Source: CAZXNF01 sp050741255
GTDB taxonomy: Bacteria > Pseudomonadota > Gammaproteobacteria > Burkholderiales > SG8-41
DNA length: 16,141 nt
Direction: 5' to 3'
Assembly (NCBI GenBank): GCA_050741255.1
Contig: JBOIEQ010000100.1
Location: 1 to 16,141 of the forward strand
The position numbers were made by a program, and so were the translations under genes. The notes beneath the pieces are model-generated. The model saw only the letters and a program-made list of their open reading frames with translations, searched no databases and was not told the origin of the DNA. Below, piece after piece: positions 1 to 7,195 of the stretch (the first letter of the stretch is position 1; every line of letters begins with the position of its first letter).

Positions 1-36
1 GTACAGCGCGAACAAACGTTTTTGAAAAGCGTTCAT
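1..36 (-). CDS. Start of an unidentified gene, cut by the window edge
   Basis: An ATG at 36-34 on the minus strand opens a frame with no stop to the edge and encodes MNAFQKRLFALY. It starts 2 nt after the left arm of the 38-335 element and has the same orientation as the acyltransferase/SGNH genes, so it could be the next gene of that operon. There is no good Shine-Dalgarno; only TAGG in the repeat arm lies upstream. Twelve codons are too few to identify a family. It could also be a chance open frame. Confidence 0.3.
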   Translation of the reverse strand, partial: MNAFQKRLFALY

Positions 37-37
37 T

Positions 38-335
38 AGAGTGCCTAACAGGATGAAACGCGCGATGCGCTGTCACGAGTTTGGCTCAGGGCTAGGCATC
101 TGCCGCCGCGCCGTATTCGAATACGGTCAAGGCAGATAACGACGCCATGGGCCAAACTCGTGCCAGCCCCTGGATAACCGGTTGATACTTCGAGATCATC
201 GCCGGGGTTGCGACCAGAATCGTCGCTGACTTTGTCGGCCTCCGAGGCCAAGGTCGACACATTGGCCCCATCGGCCTTCGCGTCATCAACAATTCTGGTC
301 GCAACGCACACGTGTTTCATCCTGTTAGGCACTCT
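38..335. other. 298-bp structured element bounded by long inverted repeats
   Basis: The ends 38-62 and 311-335 are inverted copies with 24 of 25 bases complementary; 38-59 against 314-335 is perfect. Inside are two long perfect stems: 74-85 with 151-162 (12 bp) and 207-220 with 292-305 (14 bp). The first encloses a further stem, 98-104 with 131-137, and a 16-bp perfect palindrome at 111-126. The second encloses small GGCC hairpins. Between them, CCCC at 167-170 can pair with GGGG at 204-207 around the palindrome AACCGGTT (176-183). Either strand would fold as a closing stem with three arms. No flanking target-site duplication is evident. Long open frames cross it in several frames, but none resembles a known protein. 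It could be a structured RNA, the ncRNA of a retron-like or other single-stranded-DNA system, or a non-autonomous mobile element. The sequence alone does not decide. Confidence 0.75.
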
Positions 336-342
336 GTGGATT

Positions 343-1509
343 CTAGCGGAGCGGCGCAAGCGTCGCCCGCAGATCATCGTAAAAAACCGGTTGCGCGGCG
401 AGAAAGCGCGCGCGGCTCGCCAGCAAAGCGCGCTGTGCCTCGGCGATGTTCGCCGCGGTCAGGCGGCGGCCGAAGCCCTGCTGCGAGGAGGTGCCGAACA
501 GGTCCGCCAGCAGCAGCGCGCCCATTTCGTGGTTGAAGTGGTCGGGGTCCTGCCAGTACAGCGGCTCACGGCCGATCACGCGCTCGCCGGTGACCGCGTT
601 GTAGTCGTAGAAGCTCCACAACTGCACGCTGCCGTCCGGCGCCTCCTCCTCCACCAGGCGCGCGATGGCGACCAGCGCCGCCCAGCGTGCGGCGAACTGT
701 CCGCACAATAGGTCGAGTTCCAGCGCCAGCGCGTGGTGCGGATAGACGAACAGCCGCAGCGCCACACCCTTCTGCTTCGCGGCGCGGATCACCGTCCGCA
801 ACCCCTCCAGATCCGGCTCGACCGTCAAGGCCATGCCGCCCAGCCCTTCGCTAGGAGGCGGCGTCGCGGGCACCTGGTCCGCCGTGCAACCCTGTTTCTC
901 GCGACCGCGGAAGAATGCCCCGAAGCGCGCCGCCGCGCCCGGCACGCCGCGCGTATACAGGTAGCGTCCCTCGCGCGTATGGCTGGCACGCGTGGCGCCC
1001 TGTTCGAGCACCGTGCGCACCGAATTCTGCAGCGCGCGCAGCGACAGCAGCAGTTGCGTCTGCGAGAAATCCGCGATTTCCGCCCGCTGGCGCGCGCAGT
1101 CCACACGCGGCAACGACCCCGGATGAATGCCGATGACGGCGCGCTTCAGGTCCGTCGCGCCCAGCGCGTAAAAGAAATAGCACTGCGTCTCGGCCCAGTC
1201 CACGCCGGCGAAGGCGAAGTTGTAACCCTTGAGCCGCCCGCCGTCGGTCAGCGCCGGATCGTTGGCGTCGAAACCGATCTCCGCGAGCGAACTGCCGAGC
1301 ACGATCGCCTGCGGCCGCTCCCGCGCCAGCAGTTGCGGCTTCACATGGCGCTCGAAGCGTGCGAAGCGCGGCTTGTCTGCGTTGAAGCCGGCGATCTCGA
1401 CGTCGCGGTAGTACCAGAACGGGTCGACGACGCGGTTGAACGCCGCGACGGCGCCGACCAGCAACGCGAGGCTGGCGAACAGTCCGAGGGTGTAGGCGCG
1501 GGGAGACAT
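343..1509 (-). CDS. Membrane-anchored SGNH-hydrolase-like protein, probable polysaccharide O-acetylation partner
   Basis: A 388-residue protein. Residues 5-24 are a hydrophobic N-terminal segment (signal anchor or uncleaved signal), placing the rest in the periplasm. The block VLGSSLAEIGF (70-80), with Ser73/Ser74, resembles the nucleophile block of SGNH/GDSL enzymes. DPDHFNHEMG (321-330) resembles the C-terminal Asp-His block. The middle is divergent and matches nothing I recognise. It follows the AlgI-like acyltransferase gene by 183 bp on the same strand. Known pairs of this kind (AlgI with AlgJ/AlgX, PatA with PatB, WssH with WssI) move acyl groups across the membrane onto a polysaccharide; a role as acyl relay or final transferase is inferred from this pairing. 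The ATG at 1509 has no clear Shine-Dalgarno, but no better start is seen. The stop TAG lies 7 nt before the structured element. Confidence 0.8.
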   Translation of the reverse strand: MSPRAYTLGLFASLALLVGAVAAFNRVVDPFWYYRDVEIAGFNADKPRFARFERHVKPQLLARERPQAIVLGSSLAEIGFDANDPALTDGGRLKGYNFAFAGVDWAETQCYFFYALGATDLKRAVIGIHPGSLPRVDCARQRAEIADFSQTQLLLSLRALQNSVRTVLEQGATRASHTREGRYLYTRGVPGAAARFGAFFRGREKQGCTADQVPATPPPSEGLGGMALTVEPDLEGLRTVIRAAKQKGVALRLFVYPHHALALELDLLCGQFAARWAALVAIARLVEEEAPDGSVQLWSFYDYNAVTGERVIGREPLYWQDPDHFNHEMGALLLADLFGTSSQQGFGRRLTAANIAEAQRALLASRARFLAAQPVFYDDLRATLAPLR

Positions 1510-1528
1510 GATGTGCAGCCGAACCCTT

Positions 1529-1678
1529 CAGCCGCAGATACACGCAGATAAACGCGGATATGGCGGAAGGCTCTTCAGATACCGAATTCCGCCTGATGTC
1601 GCGGGGATGGATGCGACCCCCTCATTCTTTTCGTTCTTTTTTGCCTTATCTGCGCTCATCTGCGTGTATCTGCGGCTG
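1529..1678. repeat. Intergenic inverted-repeat element with 10-bp iterated arms
   Basis: The arms 1529-1560 and 1647-1678 are inverted copies of 32 bp with three mismatches. Each arm is a run of about three 10-bp units of the type CGCAGATAAA, starting from CAGCCGCAGATA. The ~86-bp centre holds a smaller hairpin, GGCGGAA (1562-1568) with TTCCGCC (1587-1593), and a T-rich stretch near 1622-1643. It fills most of the gap between the acyltransferase stop and the SGNH start. Short-unit interspersed repeats like this are widespread in proteobacterial genomes. It could fold in the mRNA and separate expression of the two genes. It shares its architecture with 12859-13058. Confidence 0.8.
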
Positions 1679-1692
1679 GATTGAATTTAGGT

Positions 1693-3228
1693 CTAGAACT
1701 GGAAGTAGATGAACTCGCTCACTTCCGTGAGCGACAGCACCGCCAGCGCGGCGGCGACGGTGGTGGCCGCCAGCCACGGCAGCGCCGGCCGCCACTGCCA
1801 CCACGCCAGAACGCCGCCGGGTTCCACGCCCAGCGCGGGCCGGAACGCGCGCAGGAGTTGCTGGCTGTTCGGCGCGAGCCACACGATCAGCGCGCAGAGG
1901 ATGAGCCAGTTCAGTTGCGGGCCGCCGCCGAAGGTCGCCGTGTTTTCGAAACGCACGCCCTGCTCCGCCAGCCAGCGGCCCGCCGCGCCCAGCTTGTCGA
2001 ACCAGCGGTACGGCAGCGTCATGCCGTTGGCGCCCGTCATCGCGTGCAGGATCGCCAGCGCGCGGTCCATGGTTTCCGCCCGGAAGAACACCCAGGCCAC
2101 CACCGTCGCCGTGAAGGTCAGCAGGACAGCGATGAACGCCCCCGACCGGCCGTAGCTGCGCGTCCAGCCCAGCCGCTGCCGCAGCTCGCGCCAGGCATGG
2201 TTCACCAGCAGGTAGAAACCGTGCAGCGCACCCCAGGCGACGAAGGTCCAGTTCGCGCCGTGCCACAGGCCGCCCAGCAGCATGGTCACGGTCAGGTTGA
2301 CGTAGCGGCGTGCGGCGCCGCGCCGGCCGCCGCCCAGCGGGATGTACAGGTAATCGCGCAGGAAGCGCGACAGCGTCATGTGCCAGCGCCGCCAGAAGTC
2401 GATGATGGACGTCGCCTTGTACGGCGAGGCGAAATTGAGCGGCAGCCGCACGCCGAACAGCAGCGACAGGCCGAGCGCCATGTCGGTGTAGCCGGAGAAA
2501 TCAAAATAGAGCTGGAAGCTGTACGCGAGCGCCCCGCCCCAGGCGTCCACGACGGTCAGCGCATCGGCGGTATCGAACACCGGGCGCGCGTAGACCGCAA
2601 TGTTGTCGGCGATCACCGTCTTCTTGAACAGGCCGATGAAGAACAGCGTGAAGCCGGTGGCAACGCTCGACCAGTCCCAGCGGTAGATCTCCCGCCGCGC
2701 GAACTGCGGCATCATTTCCGCATGGTGCAGGATCGGACCCGCGATCAGGTGCGGGAAATAGGTGACGAACAGGCAGTAATGCGTGAAGCGGTATTCGGCG
2801 GCCTTGCCCTGCCAGGCATCCACCAGGAAGGCGATCTGGGTGAACGTGAAGAAGGAAATGCCGAGCGGCAGCAGGATGTGCAGCAGCGGCAGATCCGCGC
2901 CCGCGGCATGGTTGAGGCTGGCGGCGAAGAAGTCTGCGTACTTGAACCAGCCGAGCAGCAGCAGGTTGCCGACGAGGCCGAACACCAGCAATCGCTTGCC
3001 CGCGGGCGTGCCGGCCCGCCGCACGATCGCGAGCCCGGTCTGGAAATTGAAAATGATGGAGCCGAGCAGCAGCGCGACGTAGACCGGGTTCCACCAGCCG
3101 TAGAACACGAGCGAGGCCACCGCGAGCCAGCCGGCCGCGAGTGCATGGCTCGCGCGCGCAATGAGAAAGAAGCCCGCCAGCACGACCGGCAGGAACACAC
3201 ACAGGAAAGGGTAGGAGTTGAACAGCAT
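1693..3228 (-). CDS. MBOAT-family membrane O-acyltransferase (AlgI-like)
   Basis: A 511-residue polytopic membrane protein, close to the usual AlgI length. It begins MLFNSYPFLCVFLPVV, as many AlgI/PatA-like proteins do. Conserved blocks are YFDFSGYTDMALG (241-253), DFWRRWHMTLSRFLRDYLYI (277-296), and LLGGLWHGANWTFVAWGALHG (318-338). The last contains His323, the expected MBOAT catalytic histidine, with a second histidine at 337. Family members transfer acetyl or other acyl groups from a cytoplasmic donor toward an exported polysaccharide or other envelope acceptor; the acceptor cannot be read from this window. It starts 36 bp after nusB on the same strand, so read-through from the riboflavin/nusB cluster is plausible. 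The SGNH-like partner follows. No polysaccharide synthase or export gene is in view. Its ATG lacks a recognisable Shine-Dalgarno. Confidence 0.93.
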   Translation of the reverse strand: MLFNSYPFLCVFLPVVLAGFFLIARASHALAAGWLAVASLVFYGWWNPVYVALLLGSIIFNFQTGLAIVRRAGTPAGKRLLVFGLVGNLLLLGWFKYADFFAASLNHAAGADLPLLHILLPLGISFFTFTQIAFLVDAWQGKAAEYRFTHYCLFVTYFPHLIAGPILHHAEMMPQFARREIYRWDWSSVATGFTLFFIGLFKKTVIADNIAVYARPVFDTADALTVVDAWGGALAYSFQLYFDFSGYTDMALGLSLLFGVRLPLNFASPYKATSIIDFWRRWHMTLSRFLRDYLYIPLGGGRRGAARRYVNLTVTMLLGGLWHGANWTFVAWGALHGFYLLVNHAWRELRQRLGWTRSYGRSGAFIAVLLTFTATVVAWVFFRAETMDRALAILHAMTGANGMTLPYRWFDKLGAAGRWLAEQGVRFENTATFGGGPQLNWLILCALIVWLAPNSQQLLRAFRPALGVEPGGVLAWWQWRPALPWLAATTVAAALAVLSLTEVSEFIYFQF

Positions 3229-3264
3229 CGGCGGACGGGGATGGCGGGCCGACCCCGCGGCGAA

Positions 3265-3759
3265 TCAGGCGCGGGCGGGACTACGAGCCGCGGCGGCGCC
3301 GGCCGGCAGGCTCTTCGCGAGCTTGTCGAGCACGCCGTTGATGAATTTGTCGCCGTCGGTGCCGCCGTAGCGCTTGGCGAGCTCGATCGCCTCGTTCAGC
3401 GCCACCTTGTACGGCACGTCCGGCTGCGCGGTCAGTTCATAGCCCGCGATCAGCAGGATCGCGCGCTCGATCGGCGACACCAGGTCGAACTTGCGGTCGA
3501 GGTAAGGGCCGAGCAACTGGACGATGCGGCCCGCGTCCTCCGCGGCGCCGTGGACCAGGATGGCGCAGTACGCGCGGTCGCAGCGTTCCCAGCCGTCGGA
3601 CGCCTCGAGCTGCGCCATCACCTGCTCCGGCGAGGTGCCGGTCAGCAGCCACTGGTAGAGGCCCTGCAGCGCGAACTCGCGCGAGCGGCGGCGCGCGGAC
3701 GTGGGCTTCGTCTTGGCCGGCTTCGCCGCGGGCGCAGCTTTTTCAGCGGTTCCGGGCAT
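3265..3759 (-). CDS. nusB: Transcription antitermination factor NusB
   Basis: A 164-residue all-helical RNA-binding protein that acts with NusE (S10) at boxA in rRNA antitermination. Recognisable blocks are ARRRSREFALQGLYQWLLTG (22-41), and the C-terminal stretch containing SPIERAILLIAGYEL followed by VPYKVALNEAIELAKRYGGT and DGDKFINGVLDKLA. The N-terminal ~21 residues (Ala/Lys/Pro-rich) and the C-terminal Ala-rich tail extend beyond the ~140-residue E. coli protein and look disordered. The ATG at 3759 lies inside the end of ribH, a 17-bp overlap suggesting translational coupling. Position after ribH is the classic proteobacterial arrangement. Confidence 0.97.
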   Translation of the reverse strand: MPGTAEKAAPAAKPAKTKPTSARRRSREFALQGLYQWLLTGTSPEQVMAQLEASDGWERCDRAYCAILVHGAAEDAGRIVQLLGPYLDRKFDLVSPIERAILLIAGYELTAQPDVPYKVALNEAIELAKRYGGTDGDKFINGVLDKLAKSLPAGAAAARSPARA

Positions 3760-4243
3760 CGACCGCTTTCAGCAGGTTCGCCATCTCGACCGCGCAGGCG
3801 GCGCATTCGGCACCCTTGACCGCCATGCGGGCCTCGGCCTGCGCATCGTTCTCGGTCGTGAGCACGCCGTTCGCGATCGGGATGCCGCAATCGAGCGCGA
3901 CTTGCTGGAGACCGGCCGCCGACTGGTCCGACACCAGTTCGAAGTGATAGGTCTCGCCGCGGATCACGGCGCCGAGCGCGATCAACGCGTCGAACCGGCC
4001 GGTGCCCGCGAGTTTCTGCAGGGCTACCGGCAACTCCAGCGCGCCGGGCACGCTGACGACCAGCGTGTCGGCGGGCGCGACGCCGTGCTTCGCCAGCGCG
4101 GCGGTGCACGCCGAGAGCAGGCCCTTGCCGATCTCGGGATTGAAGCGCGCGAGCGCGATGCCGATGCGCAGACCCGCGCCGTCGAGACGCGGCTCGATTT
4201 CCTGCGGTTCGGACGATGCGGACGAGGCACTAGGGCGGGGCAT
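3743..4243 (-). CDS. ribH: 6,7-dimethyl-8-ribityllumazine synthase
   Basis: A 166-residue enzyme joining 5-amino-6-ribitylaminouracil with 3,4-dihydroxy-2-butanone 4-phosphate, the penultimate step of riboflavin synthesis; family members assemble as pentamers or 60-mer capsids. Family motifs are ARFN (32-35), VPGALELP (65-72), GAVIRGETYHFE (91-102) with the expected catalytic His100, SDQ (105-107), and GVLTTENDAQAEAR (126-139). The first ~20 residues are a polar, Ser/Pro/Glu-rich extension, so a later start is conceivable, although no better ATG is seen. No strong Shine-Dalgarno precedes the ATG. It lies 45 bp after ribBA and overlaps nusB by 17 bp. Confidence 0.97.
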   Translation of the reverse strand: MPRPSASSASSEPQEIEPRLDGAGLRIGIALARFNPEIGKGLLSACTAALAKHGVAPADTLVVSVPGALELPVALQKLAGTGRFDALIALGAVIRGETYHFELVSDQSAAGLQQVALDCGIPIANGVLTTENDAQAEARMAVKGAECAACAVEMANLLKAVDARNR

Positions 4244-4288
4244 GGAAGGAAGTTCCGGGTGTGGGCCGACGAAGGGGCGGGTGACGGA

Positions 4289-5389
4289 TCAGGCGGGCGG
4301 CCGGCCCGGTTCGAGATAGCCGGTCACCTGCAGATCGAAGCCGGCCATGCTCGGCATTCTACGCGGCTTGGCCATCAGCCGCATGTGCGTGACGCCCAGG
4401 TCCTTCAGGATCTGCGCGCCGATGCCGTAGGTGCGCAGCGCATTTTTCGCCAGCGGCGCGGCGCCCGTGCCCCGTACGCGCGCCAGCAGGTCGCCCGCGC
4501 TCTCGGGCCGGTGCAGCAGCACGATCACGCCGCGGTCCGCACGCGCCACCGCGGCCATTGCATCGTTCAGGTTCCACGAGTGCCCGGCGGCCGCGGTGTC
4601 GAGGAGGTCCAGCACCGACAGCGGCTCGTGCACGCGCACCAGGACTTCCTCGCCGGGCTTCCAGGTGCCGCGCACGAGCGCCAGATGGGCGGCATTGTCG
4701 GCCTTGTCGCGGTAGGCCACCAGCCGGAACGCGCCATGCGTGGTGACGACGTTGCGCTCGCCTTCCCGCACCACCAGGCGCTCGGTGCGGCTGCGGTGGT
4801 GAATGAGATCGGTGATGGTGCCGATCTTCAGGCCGTGCTCGCGCGCGAACGGGATGAGGTCCGGCAGGCGCGCCATGCTGCCGTCCTCCTTCAGGATTTC
4901 GCAGATCACCGCCGCCGGGCCGCAGCCCGCTAGTGCCGCGAAATCGCAGCCCGCTTCGGTGTGGCCCGCGCGCACCAGCACGCCGCCGTTCTGCGCCATC
5001 AGCGGAAAGATGTGGCCGGGCTGCACGATGTCGGCGGGACAGGCATCCGCGCGCACCGCGGCGCGCACCGTCTGCGCGCGATCCGCCGCCGAGATGCCCG
5101 TGGTCACGCCCTCCGCCGCCTCGATCGACACGGTGAACGCGGTGCCGTGCTGCGAGCGGTTGTTCGCGACCATCAGCGGCAGGCTCAGGCTGCGGCATTT
5201 GGCCTCGGTCAGGGTGAGGCAGATCAGCCCGCGCCCGTAGCGCGCCATGAAATTGATCGCCTCCGGCGTCACGAAGTCGGCCGCCATCACGAGGTCGCCC
5301 TCGTTCTCGCGGTCTTCCTCGTCGACGAGAATCACCATCCGCCCGGCGCGGATGTCCTCGATGATCTCCGGGGTGGTGCTGACGGTCAT
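4289..5389 (-). CDS. ribBA: 3,4-dihydroxy-2-butanone 4-phosphate synthase fused to a degenerate GTP cyclohydrolase II domain
   Basis: A 366-residue two-domain protein. Residues 1 to ~200 are an intact RibB domain: DEEDRENEGD (23-32), GRGLICL (52-58), FTVSIEAAEGVTTGISAADR (85-104) and HTEAGCD (143-149). It makes the four-carbon precursor from ribulose 5-phosphate. Residues ~204-366 match the GTP cyclohydrolase II fold, with YGIGAQILKDLGV (321-333) and a final GFDLQVTGYLEP. However, where RibA has RVHSxCxTGD followed by a CDC cluster binding zinc, this protein reads RVHEPLSVLDLLDTAAAG (252-269) with no cysteine. GTP cyclohydrolase activity is therefore unlikely, as in the hybrid proteins described as RibBX. 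A GGGGAG-type Shine-Dalgarno precedes the ATG. It lies 36 bp after ribE, with no room for an FMN riboswitch. Confidence 0.95.
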   Translation of the reverse strand: MTVSTTPEIIEDIRAGRMVILVDEEDRENEGDLVMAADFVTPEAINFMARYGRGLICLTLTEAKCRSLSLPLMVANNRSQHGTAFTVSIEAAEGVTTGISAADRAQTVRAAVRADACPADIVQPGHIFPLMAQNGGVLVRAGHTEAGCDFAALAGCGPAAVICEILKEDGSMARLPDLIPFAREHGLKIGTITDLIHHRSRTERLVVREGERNVVTTHGAFRLVAYRDKADNAAHLALVRGTWKPGEEVLVRVHEPLSVLDLLDTAAAGHSWNLNDAMAAVARADRGVIVLLHRPESAGDLLARVRGTGAAPLAKNALRTYGIGAQILKDLGVTHMRLMAKPRRMPSMAGFDLQVTGYLEPGRPPA

Positions 5390-5425
5390 CGTACCCGCTC
5401 CCCATTGAACCCAGTGCCCATCGCA

Positions 5426-6091
5426 TCAATGCCCACGTGTCGTCCTCTTTTTGCTTTTGTGCGGGGGCCGTGGCTTCGCCACACCGGTTCGCCCGGCCTT
5501 GGGTTTCCCCGCCGCCGCGAGCCGCTCGGCATAGCGGGCCATCAGATCCACTTCGAGATTCACCTTAGCGCCGCGAGCGAGCCCGCGCAGATTCGTCTGC
5601 GCCAGCGTGTGCGGGATCAGGTTGACCTCGAACCGCGCGCCGCGCACCGCGTTGACGGTCAGGCTCACGCCGTGGACCGCGATCGAGCCCTTGCGCGCCA
5701 CGTACGGCGCGAGCGCCTTCGGCACATCGATCGCGAGCCGCCAGGAATCGCCGTCCCGCGCGAACGCGGCGACCTTGCCCGTACCGTCGACGTGCCCCGT
5801 CATCAGGTGCCCGCCCAGCCGGTCGGCGAGCCGCAGGGCTTTTTCGAGATTGACCGGCGCGCCCGCCGCGAAACCGGTCGTGCAGGCGAGCGTTTCCGCG
5901 GAAACGTCCGCTTCGAAGGACTGCCCGCCGCAGGCGACGACCGTGAGACAGCAGCCATTGACGGCGATGGAGTCGCCGATCGCGACATCCGCGAGATCGA
6001 GTGCCCCCGCGGCAATGGCGATGCGCGTGCCGCCGCGGCCCGCCTGCGCGCGTGCGATCGACCCCACCGCCTGCACGAGGCCGGTGAACAT
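5426..6091 (-). CDS. ribE: Riboflavin synthase, alpha subunit
   Basis: A 221-residue enzyme that dismutates two molecules of 6,7-dimethyl-8-ribityllumazine to riboflavin. It shows the internal duplication of the family: barrel one starts MFTGLVQAVG and carries AIGDSIAVNGCCLTVV; barrel two carries GHLMTGHVDGTGKV and GSIAVHGVSLTVNAV, followed by NLIPHTLAQTNL. The start chosen is the canonical MFTG at 6091, which shares one base with the ribD stop (TGATG). An upstream extension of the frame lies in ribD and is not credible. The C-terminal ~25 residues, rich in Lys, Arg and Pro (from about GKPKAGRTG), go beyond the usual end of the family and look like a disordered basic tail. Confidence 0.97.
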   Translation of the reverse strand: MFTGLVQAVGSIARAQAGRGGTRIAIAAGALDLADVAIGDSIAVNGCCLTVVACGGQSFEADVSAETLACTTGFAAGAPVNLEKALRLADRLGGHLMTGHVDGTGKVAAFARDGDSWRLAIDVPKALAPYVARKGSIAVHGVSLTVNAVRGARFEVNLIPHTLAQTNLRGLARGAKVNLEVDLMARYAERLAAAGKPKAGRTGVAKPRPPHKSKKRTTRGH

Positions 6092-7182
6092 CAGCCCGCC
6101 ACCATGCGCGCGAGCAGGCGCAGGTCGCTGCCCACCGGCAGCACGTCGGTGATCTGCAGGCGGCGGCGCGCCTCGAGGTCCTCGAGTCCCGGCAGCGCGG
6201 CCATGCCCAGCGCGGTGTCGCCCAGCAGGCACGGCGCCAGGTAAACGAGAAGCTCGTCCACGCAGCCTTCGCGGATGAGCGACCCGTTCAGCTTCCAGCC
6301 GGCTTCCACATGCACCTCGTTGACGCCCCGCTGCGCGAGCGCGGCCATCAGTTGCTGCAGTTCAACCTTGCCGCGGGCGTCCGGCAGCATGAGCGTCTCG
6401 ATGCCGAGCACCGCGAACTGCCGCTGCCGTTCCTCGTTCTGCACCGCAGCGGCGATCAGTGCGTTCCCGCCCGCCAGAACGCGCGCCGCCGGCGGCGTTT
6501 CCATCCGGCTGTCGACGACGACGCGCAAGGGCTGGCGCGGCGTCTCGACGTTGCGCACCGTGAGCTGCGGATCGTCCTCCAGGACGGTGCCGATGCCGGT
6601 CAGGACCGCGCAGGCACGCGCGCGCCAGTGGTGACCGTCGCGCCGGGCCTCGGCGCCCGTGATCCACTGGCTCTTGCCGTTGGCCAGCGCCGTTTTCCCG
6701 TCGAGGCTCGCCGCGATCTTGAGCCGCACCCACGGCCGGCCGCGCGTCATGCGCGAGACGAAGCCGATGTTGAGTTCCGTCGCCTCCAGTTCGAGCAGGC
6801 CGGTCTCCACCTGCAGGCCCGCCGCGCGCAGCGCCGCGAAGCCCTTGCCGTCCACCTCCGGATTCGGGTCGCGCATGGCGGCCACCACCCGCTTGACGCC
6901 GGCCGCGATCACGCGCGCCGTGCAGGGCGGCGTGCGGCCGTGATGGTTGCACGGTTCCAGGGTTACGTAGAGCGTGCCGCCCTGCGCGCGCGGGCCGGCG
7001 GCGTCGAGCGCCACGACTTCCGCATGCGGCGCCCCCGCGCGGGCGTGGAAACCTTCACCCACCACGAGGCCGTTGCGCACGACCACGGCGCCGACGCGCG
7101 GGTTGGGCGTGGCCGTGTACAAGCCGCCCTCGGCAAGCGCGAGCGCCTGCTGCATGAAGCGGCGGTCTTCAGCGGTGAACAT
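6091..7182 (-). CDS. ribD: Bifunctional riboflavin deaminase/reductase RibD
   Basis: A 363-residue two-domain enzyme performing the second and third steps after GTP cyclohydrolase II: deamination of the pyrimidine, then NADPH-dependent reduction of the ribosyl side chain. The N-terminal cytidine-deaminase-like domain (about 1-145) has TPNPRVGAVVV (25-35), HAE (His53, Glu55) and EPCNHHGRTPPC with the zinc ligands Cys78 and Cys87. The C-terminal domain (about 150-363) has the reductase opening RPWVRLKIAASLDGKTA and the later VHVEAGWKLNGSLI. It starts 13 bp after nrdR. Its stop overlaps the ribE start by one base, so the two are probably translated in a coupled way. Confidence 0.97.
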   Translation of the reverse strand: MFTAEDRRFMQQALALAEGGLYTATPNPRVGAVVVRNGLVVGEGFHARAGAPHAEVVALDAAGPRAQGGTLYVTLEPCNHHGRTPPCTARVIAAGVKRVVAAMRDPNPEVDGKGFAALRAAGLQVETGLLELEATELNIGFVSRMTRGRPWVRLKIAASLDGKTALANGKSQWITGAEARRDGHHWRARACAVLTGIGTVLEDDPQLTVRNVETPRQPLRVVVDSRMETPPAARVLAGGNALIAAAVQNEERQRQFAVLGIETLMLPDARGKVELQQLMAALAQRGVNEVHVEAGWKLNGSLIREGCVDELLVYLAPCLLGDTALGMAALPGLEDLEARRRLQITDVLPVGSDLRLLARMVAG

Positions 7183-7195
7183 GGTGCTGGCTACT

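Noticed and set aside
38..335. An integron attC site: GCCTAAC (43-49) and GTTAGGC (324-330) match the R-box consensus sequences in the right orientation.
   Set aside because: At ~290 bp it is about twice the longest usual attC. The arms pair continuously with no unpaired spacer or L-box asymmetry. The neighbouring genes are housekeeping or envelope genes on the opposite strand, and no integrase or cassette array is seen.
38..335. An insertion sequence or MITE with target-site duplication.
   Set aside because: Not rejected as a MITE in general, but the flanks (TTCATT on the left, GTGGAT on the right) show no duplicated target and no transposase gene is present, so a standard IS annotation is not supported.
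45..377. Minus-strand open frame of 110 codons inside the structured element.
   Set aside because: It overlaps the end of the SGNH gene, is dominated by the stems of the element, and has no recognisable domain. Open frames of similar size exist in other frames of the same GC-rich stretch.
1681..3819. 712-codon plus-strand open frame.
   Set aside because: It is antisense to the acyltransferase and nusB genes, rich in Arg/Gln/His, with no family resemblance; a typical shadow frame in high-GC DNA.
5390..5425. FMN riboswitch before ribBA.
   Set aside because: The gap is only 36 bp and has none of the conserved RFN stretches. None was recognised before ribD or glyA either.
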